A DNA stretch of 64,000 nucleotides from Eshraghiella crossota (GTDB taxonomy: Bacteria > Bacillota > Clostridia > Lachnospirales > Lachnospiraceae), in the NCBI RefSeq assembly GCF_025148445.1, contig NZ_CP102270.1, positions 2,457,324 through 2,521,323 of the forward strand, written 5' to 3'. The notes below the pieces were generated by a model. It was not told the DNA's origin, did not search any database, and was given only the letters and a program-made list of their open reading frames with translations. Made by a program: the position numbers and the translations under genes. This document shows, piece after piece, positions 1-9,284 of the stretch. Every line of letters starts with the position of its first letter. The stretch's first letter is position 1.

Positions 1-1275
1 CTGCGTCAGATTCAGTGCACTGACAGCTGCGGATATTCCATTGTTGGTCAGCGTTGTATTCAGTATCTTGTACTCATACTCCACTTCAACCTCATAGGGT
101 TCATATACCTCATATGGAACTGACACGGTATAGGTATAGGATTCAAGATGACCATTTACCAGGCGGTATCCGGTTCTTTCCTCATCCCGGTAATGTGTCA
201 CATAATGCCATCTGGTCTCTGTCCTGGTTCTGATCTCCACAACTTCCGTTGATGTCAGCGTATACTGATAATCAAAGATGGTCTGTAATTTTGACTGAAC
301 CTCTGACGGTGTATAGTCCTCATACAGAACCGTCAGCAGTGCCGCCAGTTCAAAAGGATTGTGGGATATCTCTGAAAGTGAATAATTGTATTCGTCATAT
401 CCTGGATGATCTGTCTCAATGCTGTCCACCTTATTCTGCAGCACCGTCTCCAGTGCCACATAATCTGCTTCCACCTGCCTGATATCATCATCCTCAGCGG
501 TAAATGAAGTTGCCACAGTTCCACTGTTTATGCCGCTTCCAAGAGCAGAACAGGATGTCAGTGCTCCTGATAATACGAGAACAACAATCAGAATTGCCAC
601 CGCTATGATCATGCCGATCGGATGGTCTTCACAGAATTCTTTCAGCATCTCTGCAAGCCTTCCCATCAGGTCCTCCGCCTGATCCGTCAGCTTTTTGCTG
701 ATCTTTCCTGCCCCGTTTGCAGCTTCCTTTGCCTGCTTCTTTGCTGCCGCCTCAGCAAATTCCCTCTGCATCAGCTTTTTGCGTGTTTTCTTCACGGTAG
801 CTGACATGGTGCTTTCTCCCGCCTCTCCGGCTTCTTTTGCTCCTTTTGCTCCCTGCACGGCATCCAGATGGTCACTGCGGTTATGGATTTTGGAAGAATA
901 TTTCCTTGCCTGTCCATGTTCCCGTACTTTTCCAATGCCTGCTTCCACTGCTGCCAGTCCGGCATTCAGGCTGTCTGTTCCACTGTTGTCGTCCTCATTT
1001 TTAATCGTGGTTTTTCTTACCGTGGCTGCAACGGCCTGATTTTTATATATCCTCCTTCTCCCCTGCTTCTTCATGCTGCGAAGTTCTTTTGCTTCGCTGA
1101 CTGAAAGCGAATTATCCTTTTTCCCATACCGGATCTTATCACGGTAACTCCTGGCTGCCGATGAATCATTTTTCAGCTTTTTGCCGTGGCTTTTCCCTGC
1201 ATGGATATCCGGATTCACTTTTTTCTTCCGGGTGGACTTCTTAGCAGAATTCCTTGTATATTTTTCTTCATTCAT
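1..1275 (-). CDS. CD1108-family mobile element protein, C-terminus beyond window
   Basis: An open frame of 425 codons runs from ATG at 1275, with a GGAAAGGA ribosome site just upstream, to the left window edge without a stop. The first 220 residues are very basic and rich in Lys, Arg and Ala. One hydrophobic segment follows at about residues 220-240 (GMIIAVAILIVVLVLSGALT), and then an exported, acidic region with Tyr/Val/Glu repeats. This layout and the position directly after VirB4 (27-bp gap) match the CD1108-type proteins of Tn1549-like ICEs. In those, an extracellular C-terminal peptidoglycan hydrolase domain opens the wall for the secretion channel. The hydrolase domain would be outside the window, so the enzymatic role is inferred. 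Confidence 0.75.
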   Translation of the reverse strand, partial: MNEEKYTRNSAKKSTRKKKVNPDIHAGKSHGKKLKNDSSAARSYRDKIRYGKKDNSLSVSEAKELRSMKKQGRRRIYKNQAVAATVRKTTIKNEDDNSGTDSLNAGLAAVEAGIGKVREHGQARKYSSKIHNRSDHLDAVQGAKGAKEAGEAGESTMSATVKKTRKKLMQREFAEAAAKKQAKEAANGAGKISKKLTDQAEDLMGRLAEMLKEFCEDHPIGMIIAVAILIVVLVLSGALTSCSALGSGINSGTVATSFTAEDDDIRQVEADYVALETVLQNKVDSIETDHPGYDEYNYSLSEISHNPFELAALLTVLYEDYTPSEVQSKLQTIFDYQYTLTSTEVVEIRTRTETRWHYVTHYRDEERTGYRLVNGHLESYTYTVSVPYEVYEPYEVEVEYEYKILNTTLTNNGISAAVSALNLTQ

Positions 1276-1302
1276 GCTCTATCCTTTCCGAAGAAACAGC
1301 CT

Positions 1303-3747
1303 CTACGCTGACTGTTCCTTCTTTGCATCAGCCACTTCGGACAGTCTGGTTGTCATGATACGGTAAAGTTCCGTATTTGCCGGGAATCTGTCCACGAATG
1401 GAAGGATCACATTTCCATAGAATAAAAGCCCTTCGCCTTCTCCCGAATGTGTTACATACGAAAGCTGGTGAGGGCTGATATTTAACTGCTTAGCAAGGAT
1501 CTGTCTGTCACCTACTGCCTGGTTGAGCATATAGATGAAATCAGAGTTTTCAAAGATATTCTCCACTTCCTTGGAAGCAAGAAGGTCCTTTACATTCTGG
1601 GTGATGCCGGTCGGGATTCCTCCCCATTTTCTGAAACGCTTCCATATTTCAACCGTATAGGCTGCCGTCTGGTCTTCACGAAGAAGAAGGTGCATCTCAT
1701 CCATATAGTATCTGGTAGATTTTCCCTGGATACGGTTCTCCGTTACTCGTCCCCATACCTGATCCTGTACCACGAGCATTCCAATCTTTTTCAGCTGTTT
1801 TCCAAGATCCTTGATGTCATAACATACAAGGCGGTTCGTAAGCTCCACATTGGTTCTGTGGTTGAATACATTCAGGGAACCTGACACATAGATTTCAAGG
1901 GCGGTTGCCACATGCTTTGCCTCCGGTTCCTCCTGGGAAAGTAGTGCCTCATACAGATCTCCAAGGATCGGCATATTCTCAGGACCCGGATTTTCAAAAT
2001 ATTTTTGATAGATCTGCCTGATACAGCGGTCAATGACCGTCTTTTCTACCGGACGCAGACCATCCTTATTCCCGACGATCAGCTCACATAAGGACAAGAT
2101 AAAATCTGCTTTCAGTGCAATCGGATTGTCGTCATCCGAATAGTTCATATTGATGTCCATAGGGTTGATGTACTGGTCGGATGTCGGACTGATCCTGATA
2201 ACCTGACCACCGAACCTTGCAACCAGCGGAGAATACTCTGACTCCGGATCCGAGATGATAATGTCATCATCCGTAACCAGAAAACTGTTGGCAATCTCTC
2301 TCTTTGCAGAAAATGACTTGCCGGATCCCGGTGTACCAAGGATCAGTGCATTCGGATTTTTCAGTTTCTTTCTGTCCACCATGATCATATTGTTGGAAAG
2401 CGCATTCAGACCATAATACAATGCCTCATCCCCTCTCTGGAAAAGCTCCTGAGTGGTGAATGGCACAAAAATAGCCGTACTGGATGTGGTCATTCCCCTC
2501 TGAATCTCGATCAGGTTATTTGCCAGTGGCAGTGTGCTCATAAGGCCCTGCTCCTGCTGGTAATCCAGCCTGATCATATTGCAGTTATGTTTCTGTGCAA
2601 TGGAAGCCGCCTGGAACACATTGTTTTCCAGCTCCTGCTTCGTCCTTCCTGTATTCATGACCAGAAACGTCAGAAGAAACATTCTTTCATTCTGGGACTG
2701 CAATTCTTTTAATAGTGCCTTTGCATCCTTGCCATAAGTTGCAAGATCCGATGGGATGATATCCATGTCATAGCCGGCTCTTACTGCCTTTTTCTGTTCC
2801 TCTATCTTGGAACGGTCAAGCTCTGTGATCGTATGCTTGATGGTCTTGATCGCCTCATTCTGATCTACGGACTGGATATGCATGGTAACGATCTGGCTTG
2901 ATTCCATGGAAAGGAAATCTGCCAGAAGCCTGTCGCTGATATCCGATGCATCAATGGATAAAAAGCTCATGCATCCATACATCTCTCCAATCTGAAAATA
3001 TCTTCCGGTAGGAAATGCAAAGCTGCTCGGTGCAATAAAATCCTTAACCGAAAGTCCTGATCCTGTCAGGTACTTCCAGTCGAAACGGAACTTCGCATCA
3101 TCCCCCATATGAAACTGTCTGTGCATCAGTTCCAGCCTTTCACTGCCGTTTAAGCTCCTCGCCTGTACTCCCAGCCTCTTGAAGTTATTGAGGATATCCG
3201 TTTCGATATGCGTAAGTCTCGGCTTTGCTGTCTTCATGGACTCCGCATGAATCCCGAAAGTAAGATATTTAGTCTTCGTAAGACCATTATTTCCCGCTTC
3301 CATCTGGTGAAGGAGCACTTCCGAATACTCATCCCTGACATCATCGAATCCGTCATTTTTATGGGAAATCTTGATGCTCTTCTCAAAATCCGATACATCC
3401 GTTGCCATATTCTCAAATGAAAGCTGAAACTTTACGGAACTGTCAAAGAAATTTAAGAATGCGCACCATTCCTCAAAGATCTCCGTCTTGTCTTCCTGCT
3501 GTGCCAGCTGGTAATTGATATCCTGAAACTGGACTGTCTTTGTATAATAATCAAGCCCTACACGGCAGATACCATCCGGAAACATCCTGTCAAAAGGAAT
3601 GCTCTGCTGTGCCGTCTTCGGTATGCCATCATTTTTCCGGGCGTTTTTTACGATCTGCCTTACTGCCATCTGGTCTGCCCTGCTTAATCCTTCCGGCATT
3701 GTGAACTTCCTGCTCTCCTGATTTTTCTTTTTGAGAAAGTCTAACAA
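1303..3747 (-). CDS. virB4: VirB4-like conjugation ATPase
   Basis: This is the 814-residue cytoplasmic ATPase that powers assembly of, and transport through, the ICE type IV secretion channel. A Walker A motif GTPGSGKS is at residues 471-478. Further on there are a Walker B-like region (DIIISDPESEYS) and a C-terminal helicase-like stretch with the conserved segment YYMDEMHLLL. The start is TTG at 3747, preceded by GGAGG with a 9-base gap. It overlaps the end of the PrgI gene by 119 bp in another frame, which suggests translational coupling. Its length is normal for the Tn1549-type VirB4/TraE group. No defect is visible. Confidence 0.95.
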   Translation of the reverse strand: MLDFLKKKNQESRKFTMPEGLSRADQMAVRQIVKNARKNDGIPKTAQQSIPFDRMFPDGICRVGLDYYTKTVQFQDINYQLAQQEDKTEIFEEWCAFLNFFDSSVKFQLSFENMATDVSDFEKSIKISHKNDGFDDVRDEYSEVLLHQMEAGNNGLTKTKYLTFGIHAESMKTAKPRLTHIETDILNNFKRLGVQARSLNGSERLELMHRQFHMGDDAKFRFDWKYLTGSGLSVKDFIAPSSFAFPTGRYFQIGEMYGCMSFLSIDASDISDRLLADFLSMESSQIVTMHIQSVDQNEAIKTIKHTITELDRSKIEEQKKAVRAGYDMDIIPSDLATYGKDAKALLKELQSQNERMFLLTFLVMNTGRTKQELENNVFQAASIAQKHNCNMIRLDYQQEQGLMSTLPLANNLIEIQRGMTTSSTAIFVPFTTQELFQRGDEALYYGLNALSNNMIMVDRKKLKNPNALILGTPGSGKSFSAKREIANSFLVTDDDIIISDPESEYSPLVARFGGQVIRISPTSDQYINPMDINMNYSDDDNPIALKADFILSLCELIVGNKDGLRPVEKTVIDRCIRQIYQKYFENPGPENMPILGDLYEALLSQEEPEAKHVATALEIYVSGSLNVFNHRTNVELTNRLVCYDIKDLGKQLKKIGMLVVQDQVWGRVTENRIQGKSTRYYMDEMHLLLREDQTAAYTVEIWKRFRKWGGIPTGITQNVKDLLASKEVENIFENSDFIYMLNQAVGDRQILAKQLNISPHQLSYVTHSGEGEGLLFYGNVILPFVDRFPANTELYRIMTTRLSEVADAKKEQSA

Positions 3748-4105
3748 TCTTTTCTACCTCCTTTTCTGCCTCTGCCTGACGCAGAAGTGCTGCGTAATAG
3801 TTATCCGTCTTATATGGGCGGATCTTCGGCCTTTTGAAAATTGCCTGTATCATATGGTTCAAAATGACTTCCAGCGGCTGTCCGTTTTTCTCATACATGG
3901 CAAGGAAAAAGAATGGCATCATAATGACCATCATTCCCATGACTGCTGTATTAGTCTTCATTACTGTCTTCATCAGAAAAAATGACGGTACTCCGATCAG
4001 TACCGCCATGCCAAAACAGATCAGCTGCCTTTTTGTCAGATTGAACATCACCTTGCTTTTTACTTTTGTCAGGTCCCTTGGAACACTGATATAAGATGCT
4101 GCCAT
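3629..4105 (-). CDS. prgI: PrgI family membrane protein
   Basis: A 158-residue protein starts MAASYISVPRDLTKVK, the typical N-terminus of PrgI-type proteins that sit directly before VirB4 in Gram-positive conjugation operons. Two adjacent hydrophobic segments lie at about residues 30-75, followed by a long, basic, soluble C-terminus rich in Lys/Glu. A GGAGG site precedes the ATG. The C-terminal 119 bp overlap the virB4 start. The protein is thought to be the VirB3-like inner-membrane partner of VirB4; this role comes from the family, not from a visible catalytic motif. Confidence 0.9.
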   Translation of the reverse strand: MAASYISVPRDLTKVKSKVMFNLTKRQLICFGMAVLIGVPSFFLMKTVMKTNTAVMGMMVIMMPFFFLAMYEKNGQPLEVILNHMIQAIFKRPKIRPYKTDNYYAALLRQAEAEKEVEKIVRLSQKEKSGEQEVHNAGRIKQGRPDGSKADRKKRPEK

Positions 4106-4116
4106 ACTCTGCCTCC

Positions 4117-4983
4117 TTAATGTGCATGGAATATACTGTGTGCTACTGCTCCGGTCTTAAATAAGGTAAATGCCAGCAGGATCGTAAAGCCCATAACCTT
4201 CCATAACGAAGCAATGATATCTGTGCTGAATGCTACTGACTGGATCAGGACTGCATAGATTCCCACACATACCATGATCAAAAATCCCTGAAATCCCAGT
4301 GCAAACAGACTTCTCATATAGTTCTGGCCCATCATGCTCTGTTCCCTGTTTCCAAAGGTTGCAAATGGGAGCGGTGCCAGACTGACCATCAGATAGATCT
4401 CCACCATACGTCCGTTGATAATCACAAAGATGACTGCCGAAAGTACGTACATGAGAAACTGCACGATAAATGACTGTAGGAATATTGCAAAAAGCGGTCC
4501 CAGCTCCATAGCCTCCAGTGTGGACTGCATGGTTGCCAGCGTACTGGCATCTACTGCCGTGCTTCCCTGTATAATGCCTCCTGCCTGCCGCACCACACTC
4601 TGCGACACATCAAATACCGCCATTGTGATATCAAATGTGTGTGTGATCAGTTCCACTGCCACGAAAGTCTTAAAGATCCATTTCCAGATGAACCATGTCT
4701 CAAAACTTGCCAGATTGTTATAACTGATGATCAGCTGTATCAGCTCATAACACGCAATGAATGTGAGCAGTATTCCGGCAACCGGCATGATCACGGATTC
4801 CGACAGGTTCCTGACCATATTAAAGACTGCCGGCATGAAATTACTCGGTGTCTTTCCTACTTCCGTTGCGATCTGTCCCACCTGGTCATTCACAGAGGAA
4901 AACGTATTGGTGAGGTTGTCCATGATTCCCGATACAAGAATGCCCTTCAGCCAGTCAGTAATCTGCTGAATTATGCTGTTCAA
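4117..4983 (-). CDS. VirB6/TrbL-like channel membrane protein
   Basis: This 288-residue protein has six or so hydrophobic segments after an amphipathic N-terminus (MNSIIQQITDWLKGIL), as in the CD1105/TrbL-type VirB6 proteins that form the inner-membrane pore of the conjugation machine. The conserved central stretch YLMVSLAPLPFATFGN and the C-terminal GAVAHSIFHAH support this. The start is a TTG at 4983 with GGAGG six bases upstream. It lies between the 3' part of maff2 and prgI, so it is downstream of the triple IME insertion. Its transcription must come through the IME array or from a new promoter. Confidence 0.88.
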   Translation of the reverse strand: MNSIIQQITDWLKGILVSGIMDNLTNTFSSVNDQVGQIATEVGKTPSNFMPAVFNMVRNLSESVIMPVAGILLTFIACYELIQLIISYNNLASFETWFIWKWIFKTFVAVELITHTFDITMAVFDVSQSVVRQAGGIIQGSTAVDASTLATMQSTLEAMELGPLFAIFLQSFIVQFLMYVLSAVIFVIINGRMVEIYLMVSLAPLPFATFGNREQSMMGQNYMRSLFALGFQGFLIMVCVGIYAVLIQSVAFSTDIIASLWKVMGFTILLAFTLFKTGAVAHSIFHAH

Positions 4984-5041
4984 TTATTTCCTCCTTTCCT
5001 CCTGGACAGGGATTTTCCCTGCCCCATGATCCAAACCTGAT

Positions 5042-5107
5042 TTAGAATAAGCCGGAAAGTAATGGTACAAGTGTAGTTCCAATAAGGGCTACACCACCGC
5101 CTGCCAT
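5042..5107 (-). pseudogene. maff2: maff2 gene B, 3' fragment left of IME copy 1
   Basis: The minus strand encodes the end of a Maff2-type small membrane protein, MAGGGVALIGTTLVPLLSGLF and stop. Maff2 is a short two-helix protein found between VirD4 and VirB6 in this ICE family. The upstream part of this gene has been displaced to the spacer at 15874-16032 by insertion of an IME. The fragment lacks a start codon and ribosome site of its own. Its codon choices differ from the other 3' fragments (16200-16265, 27358-27423), so it belongs to a second, neighbouring maff2 gene. Confidence 0.88.
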
Positions 5108-5211
5108 AAGCTGTTTTATCCCCAATTAGGTGTAAAATTCTGCTCGATGGCGGGCGGCGGCGTACAAAAATCTATATGGTGTTTTTAAGAGAACCATCCA
5201 GGCGGGACAGG

Positions 5212-6882
5212 TCAGGCAGTGACCTGTTCCACCTCCGGGATGGGTTTGAGATTAAAATGAATTTCGATAGAAATGTGTCTTGTTTTATCTTCGTCAATGC
5301 GCTCATGCACGACGATTTCTTTGATTAAGCGGTTAAGGGTGGCTGCATCCAGCTCTGTGATGTTGGCGTATTCCTGAATGGCTTCCACCCATTGTTTTGC
5401 ATCATTGGCAAGCTGGACTTCATCGGACAGCCGCTTTCTGCCCTCGGACACTTTTGTTTTAAGCTCCGTCTGCTCGGTCTGCGTCTTTTCCAGCATGGTG
5501 TTGAAGTTCTGCTCACTGATACGCCCTGCAATCATATCCTCATAAAGCCGCATTACCATTTTGTCCAGAACCTCAATCCGTTCCTCGTCCCTTGTAAGGG
5601 AGCGTTCCATTGCTTCCCGCTGTTCCCGCTGCTCGGCTTCACAGGTATTGGTCAGGCGGTCGGCAACCGCTTCTCCGTCCATCAGGGCAGCTCTGGCACA
5701 TTCCCGGATTTTCCGCAGCACATGACTGTAAAGGGTGTCATAATCAATCCGGTGCTGGGTGCAGTGGTTCTTTCCAAAGGCATTGTAGGTCTTGCAGGAG
5801 TAAATCCGCTGGGGATGTTTTGCGTTTGTGTAGCGTATCGTCAGCGACTTCCCACACTCGCCGCATTTTATCAGTCCGGCAAACAGGCTGATTTCATTGG
5901 TCTGCCCCGGACGCTGGCGGGATTTCAGCTTGTTCTGCACAATATCAAAGCTCATGCGGTCAATCAGCGGTTCGTGCTGTCCCTCAACCACAACCCAGTC
6001 CTCCGGTTTCTTTTCCCCAATCGTGCCGATTTTGAAGCGGTAGTCTTTTTTCTGGGAAGCAATCGCCCCGGTGTAGACGGGATTCATCAAAAGGTCTTTG
6101 ATAACGGAGAAGTCCCACATATACCGCCCGTTTTCCGGGTCTTTCTTTTCCCATTTGGTGCGGGTATTGCGAAGCCCCCGTTCCCGGTTCCACCATGTGG
6201 GGCAGGGGATTTTTTCTTCCTCCAGCCGTCTGCGGATATAGTTCGGACCATGACCGTTTAGGGCATATCCGAAAATCAGCCGCACAATCGGGGCGGTTTC
6301 CTCGTCAATGAGCAGATGGTTTTTGTCCTCCGGGTCTTTCCGATACCCAAACGGGGCAAGACACCCGGTAAACTGTCCTTTCTGCGCTTTCAGAAGATAA
6401 GAGGAATGGACTTTCTTGGAAATATCCTTGCTGTACATCTCGTTCAGGATATTCTTGAACGGGGCAATGTCGTTGTTATCCCGTAAGGTGTCGATACCGT
6501 CATTCATGGCGATATAGCGCACCCCGTTTCTTGGGAAAAAGTCCTCAATCAAATGCCCGGTTTGCAGATAGTTACGCCCCAGTCGGCTGAGGTCTTTCGT
6601 GATAACAAGGTTGATTTGCCTGCGCTCAATGGATCTCAACATTCTCTGTAAATCAGGACGCTCCATATTAAGACCTGTGAAGCCATCGTCCTGATAGACT
6701 GCCACAACCTCCCATCCCTGCTTTTCGCAGTATTTTTCCAGCATATCACGCTGGTTTGCGATACTGGCACTTTCGCCTTGCAGGTCATCGTCCTTTGACA
6801 GTCTGCAATAGACCGCTGCACGATAGCCCCCGGCAAGTGCCGAACCGATTGTTCTGTATTCCATTTCGTTCATCATAGCCAT
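5212..6882 (-). CDS. Large serine recombinase (site-specific integrase), IME copy 1
   Basis: A 556-residue recombinase that should integrate and excise the IME at maff2. The resolvase-type catalytic domain spans about residues 20-170, with nucleophile Ser29 in YCRLSKDD and Arg100/Arg103 in DLSRLGRN. A recombinase domain follows (about 170-300), then a zinc ribbon with Cys340, Cys343, Cys363 and Cys374, and a coiled coil at about 400-480 that in this family controls synapsis and direction. The gene starts directly after the stop of the 65-residue gene upstream (TAA then ATG, no gap), implying translational coupling. It lies about 100 bp from the left end, as usual for serine-recombinase elements of the TnpX/Tn4451 type. 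Confidence 0.95.
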   Translation of the reverse strand: MAMMNEMEYRTIGSALAGGYRAAVYCRLSKDDDLQGESASIANQRDMLEKYCEKQGWEVVAVYQDDGFTGLNMERPDLQRMLRSIERRQINLVITKDLSRLGRNYLQTGHLIEDFFPRNGVRYIAMNDGIDTLRDNNDIAPFKNILNEMYSKDISKKVHSSYLLKAQKGQFTGCLAPFGYRKDPEDKNHLLIDEETAPIVRLIFGYALNGHGPNYIRRRLEEEKIPCPTWWNRERGLRNTRTKWEKKDPENGRYMWDFSVIKDLLMNPVYTGAIASQKKDYRFKIGTIGEKKPEDWVVVEGQHEPLIDRMSFDIVQNKLKSRQRPGQTNEISLFAGLIKCGECGKSLTIRYTNAKHPQRIYSCKTYNAFGKNHCTQHRIDYDTLYSHVLRKIRECARAALMDGEAVADRLTNTCEAEQREQREAMERSLTRDEERIEVLDKMVMRLYEDMIAGRISEQNFNTMLEKTQTEQTELKTKVSEGRKRLSDEVQLANDAKQWVEAIQEYANITELDAATLNRLIKEIVVHERIDEDKTRHISIEIHFNLKPIPEVEQVTA

Positions 6883-7080
6883 TTACCCACACAATCCAGA
6901 CGGTATCCGGCTCTTTTGAACCTCATCTTCATTATACTTCAATTCTTTCTTTTTAGCAAGATATTCTTTTGTATTTGTCTTGCCGTATTTCTGGGAAATC
7001 AGGCTGACGAACACATCGGTGGCGTCCAGCTCCCCGTCAAATACAGTGGTCACATGAATCTCTGTTTTGTTTTTTGCCAT
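6883..7080 (-). CDS. Small protein coupled to the recombinase, IME copy 1
   Basis: This 65-residue, charged, soluble protein starts MAKNKTEIHVTTVFDGELDA and has a Lys-rich middle (YLAKKKELKYNEDE). GGAGG precedes the ATG by ten bases. Its stop codon abuts the recombinase start, so the two are probably made together. I do not recognise a function. Position and size would suit a recombination directionality factor or other accessory protein for the recombinase, but this is inference. No DNA-binding helix-turn-helix is evident by eye. Confidence 0.7.
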   Translation of the reverse strand: MAKNKTEIHVTTVFDGELDATDVFVSLISQKYGKTNTKEYLAKKKELKYNEDEVQKSRIPSGLCG

Positions 7081-7124
7081 AGGCAGTTATCCTCCATACA
7101 TGAAAATAGCCAGACAGAGGGTGT

Positions 7125-7312
7125 CGGCAACGAAGTCCGGCAACGGGCTTCAAAAGACCTTGCAAACAATCTCAATCTGGCGGTGGTTACTATTTATACT
7201 TTTCTTTTATTTTTCTGTTGTTTTGGTTGTCATAGGGGAGAAAAGCCCGCAGTTATGGGTTTTTCCCCGGCAACCGGCTCGGCAACGGGATAGCAACGAA
7301 GTCGGCAACGGG
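7125..7312. repeat. CGGCAACG iteron-like cluster, IME copy 1
   Basis: Six copies of CGGCAACGRR or a one- or two-base variant lie at 7125, 7138, 7268, 7280, 7291 and 7303, all in the same orientation. They form two clusters, and the pattern (AGCAACGAAGTCGGCAACGG type) occurs once in each. They fill the 240-bp gap between the helicase gene and the 65-residue gene, a stretch with no other gene. A replication origin or a regulator binding site is possible. Confidence 0.5.
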
Positions 7313-7321
7313 CTGTCATTT

Positions 7322-8716
7322 TCAGAATGGAAGCTCCATCTGCTCCGTGACCTCCACAAAACCGTCCATAGATTTTTCGGGCGGGTTGTCGGTGTCCGTT
7401 GCCGGGATTTCACGCTCCCAGCCCTTTTGTCTGCCATATTCCGCAAACATTCTTGGATTGGAAAAGTAGTTCCACCCGGTAATGCACTGGTTCATTATCT
7501 CGTTGATTTCCCGGATTTCCCATTGCTTCGGCTCGTCAAAGGTGTGATTTAAGGCTTCCTTGTAGAGCTGCTTGGAACAGACCGTTTCCCCGGTGTACTT
7601 ATCAAGGTAAGCCTGTATCATCCCGGCTTTGGTGTCCTCCGGCATAAAATCCCGCTGGTGTTCTTTGAGATACCGCTGCATGGCTGGGCTGAATGACAGC
7701 TTGTACCTGCCGCTTCGGTAAATCTCCATTGCTTCCGCCCACATCTGGCTGATATAGGCTCTGGAAGCGGCTTCGTCCTCCAAAATGTGAACCTCGGCTT
7801 GCTCCGGGTACACCATGACCGGGATAAATCGGCGGTTGCCGGAACGGTCAAGGGGGAGAAAGTCAAGGGCGTTGGAAGTACCGCCGAACACGCACTGACG
7901 GGGACGGTCTGCCGGGTGGGTTTCATAGGGTATCTTATAAACCTCTTTCTGTCGGCTTAGAAAAGACTTGATTTCCTCAATGCTCTTGGCATTGGCGGTT
8001 GCCATCATTTCCGACATTTCAATTATCCAGTGACCTTGCAGCTTGCGGTACACGTTATCATCGTCCAGCTTCCGCAAATCATCGGAAAACCACTCGTCCC
8101 GGACTGCCAGCAGACGGAAGAAGGTGGACTTGCCAGCCCCCTGACCGCCTACCAGACACAGCATGATTTCAAACTTGCTTCCGGGCTTAAATGCCCTTGT
8201 AATCGCCCCCAAAAGAAACAGCTTTAGGGCTTCATAGGTGTAATCGTCCACATCCGCCCCCAGAAAGTGCCGCAGACAGAAGCGGATGCGCTCCGTCCCG
8301 TCCCATGCAAGGCTGTTCAGAAAATCCCGGATGGGGTGGTACTTATTCTCATTCGCCACAATCCCGATGGCGGTTTCAATCTTTTTCTCACTGGTCAGCC
8401 CGTAGGTTTCCTCCAGATAGAGAAGCAGATACTTCATGTCTGTATCGGTCAGGGCTGTGCTTTCTCTGTGAAAACCGATGGGCTTTATGATGTCCTTTCG
8501 GTCGGTCAGGATGTTATAGGCGATTGCCCCGGCAAGCACCGGGTCACGCTGGAATACGGTCAGGCAGTTCCGTATGCTCTGGCGGACACCGCCTTTCTCG
8601 GTGGTTTCCAGAGTTGCCTTTACTTCCTCAACGCTCTGGGGCGGCTGCATGGCGTTCATGGTGTTTTTTAGTTCTTGCTGCGTCTGCGGCGGCAAGCTCT
8701 GCCATTCGCTGTTCAA
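7322..8716 (-). CDS. VirE/VapE-family P-loop helicase, IME copy 1
   Basis: A 464-residue protein of the virulence-associated E family, used with primases in phages, plasmids and IMEs for replication. Walker A is GGQGAGKST at residues 190-198, an acidic Walker B-like IIEMSEM is near 231-237, and a sensor-like FGGTSN is near 278. The stretch WDGTERI and the Arg finger-like region SGNRRF are also typical. The start is TTG at 8716 and lies inside the primase gene (89-bp overlap), so primase and helicase are coupled. It probably drives extrachromosomal replication of the excised IME. Confidence 0.9.
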   Translation of the reverse strand: MNSEWQSLPPQTQQELKNTMNAMQPPQSVEEVKATLETTEKGGVRQSIRNCLTVFQRDPVLAGAIAYNILTDRKDIIKPIGFHRESTALTDTDMKYLLLYLEETYGLTSEKKIETAIGIVANENKYHPIRDFLNSLAWDGTERIRFCLRHFLGADVDDYTYEALKLFLLGAITRAFKPGSKFEIMLCLVGGQGAGKSTFFRLLAVRDEWFSDDLRKLDDDNVYRKLQGHWIIEMSEMMATANAKSIEEIKSFLSRQKEVYKIPYETHPADRPRQCVFGGTSNALDFLPLDRSGNRRFIPVMVYPEQAEVHILEDEAASRAYISQMWAEAMEIYRSGRYKLSFSPAMQRYLKEHQRDFMPEDTKAGMIQAYLDKYTGETVCSKQLYKEALNHTFDEPKQWEIREINEIMNQCITGWNYFSNPRMFAEYGRQKGWEREIPATDTDNPPEKSMDGFVEVTEQMELPF

Positions 8717-9272
8717 GCTGTATCACATCCTTTCCATGTTCCGTAATCAGTGAAGCGATTTCCTCCGTATCCCCAAACAGCAGCACATCCAGCAGATATT
8801 CCACATGGGCTTGCTTCTGCAAGGCTTCCACGAACCGGGGATGAAACGCTTCCTCCGGGGAGTGCGGGGCATAGTCGGTTTTCCATACCCGTAAGAGGTG
8901 TAGATAATCGGCAAGGACACGGAAGCAATGTGCCTTTGCTTCCCGGAACTGTTCTTCCGGGGATTTCTGCCGGGGCTTGGGCTTCCTTGCCCTGCCCGGT
9001 GGCTTCCAGTCCTCATAGGCAAGCCCGAAGTCACTCGCCAACTGTGCGGCGGCTTCCTTTTTCCCCAGCCCGTACAGGGCAGCTACAAAATCAATCACAT
9101 CCCCATCTGCACCACATCCGAAGCAGTGGAAACGCTTGTCCAGCTTCATGCTGGGGGTCTTATCGTTGTGGAACGGGCAGCAAGCCATCCCGTTTCTGTT
9201 TACCCGGATTCCGTAATGCTCCGCAGCCTGTCTTGTCGTAACGGACTGCTTCACAGCTTCAAATACATTCAA
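8628..9272 (-). CDS. CHC2 zinc-finger DNA primase, IME copy 1
   Basis: A 214-residue protein with a DnaG-type N-terminal zinc-binding domain: Cys32, His35, Cys50 and Cys53 in the CCPFH...FHCFGC pattern, residues 31-53. I chose the TTG at 9272 as the start because it follows AAGGAGG by seven bases; a longer frame from 9317 would place the ribosome site inside the gene. No complete Toprim domain is visible after the zinc finger, so it may act as a priming or DNA-recognition subunit together with the overlapping VirE helicase. Confidence 0.85.
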   Translation of the reverse strand: MNVFEAVKQSVTTRQAAEHYGIRVNRNGMACCPFHNDKTPSMKLDKRFHCFGCGADGDVIDFVAALYGLGKKEAAAQLASDFGLAYEDWKPPGRARKPKPRQKSPEEQFREAKAHCFRVLADYLHLLRVWKTDYAPHSPEEAFHPRFVEALQKQAHVEYLLDVLLFGDTEEIASLITEHGKDVIQLEQRMAELAAADAARTKKHHERHAAAPER

Positions 9273-9284
9273 ATCAATTCCTCC

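Noticed and set aside
249..1104. Several plus-strand open frames at the left edge
   Set aside because: They are opposite the long CD1108-like gene, whose frame stays open for 425 codons.
5392..6261. 289-codon plus-strand frame opposite the serine recombinase (and its two copies)
   Set aside because: Antisense to a recombinase with all catalytic residues; no start signal.
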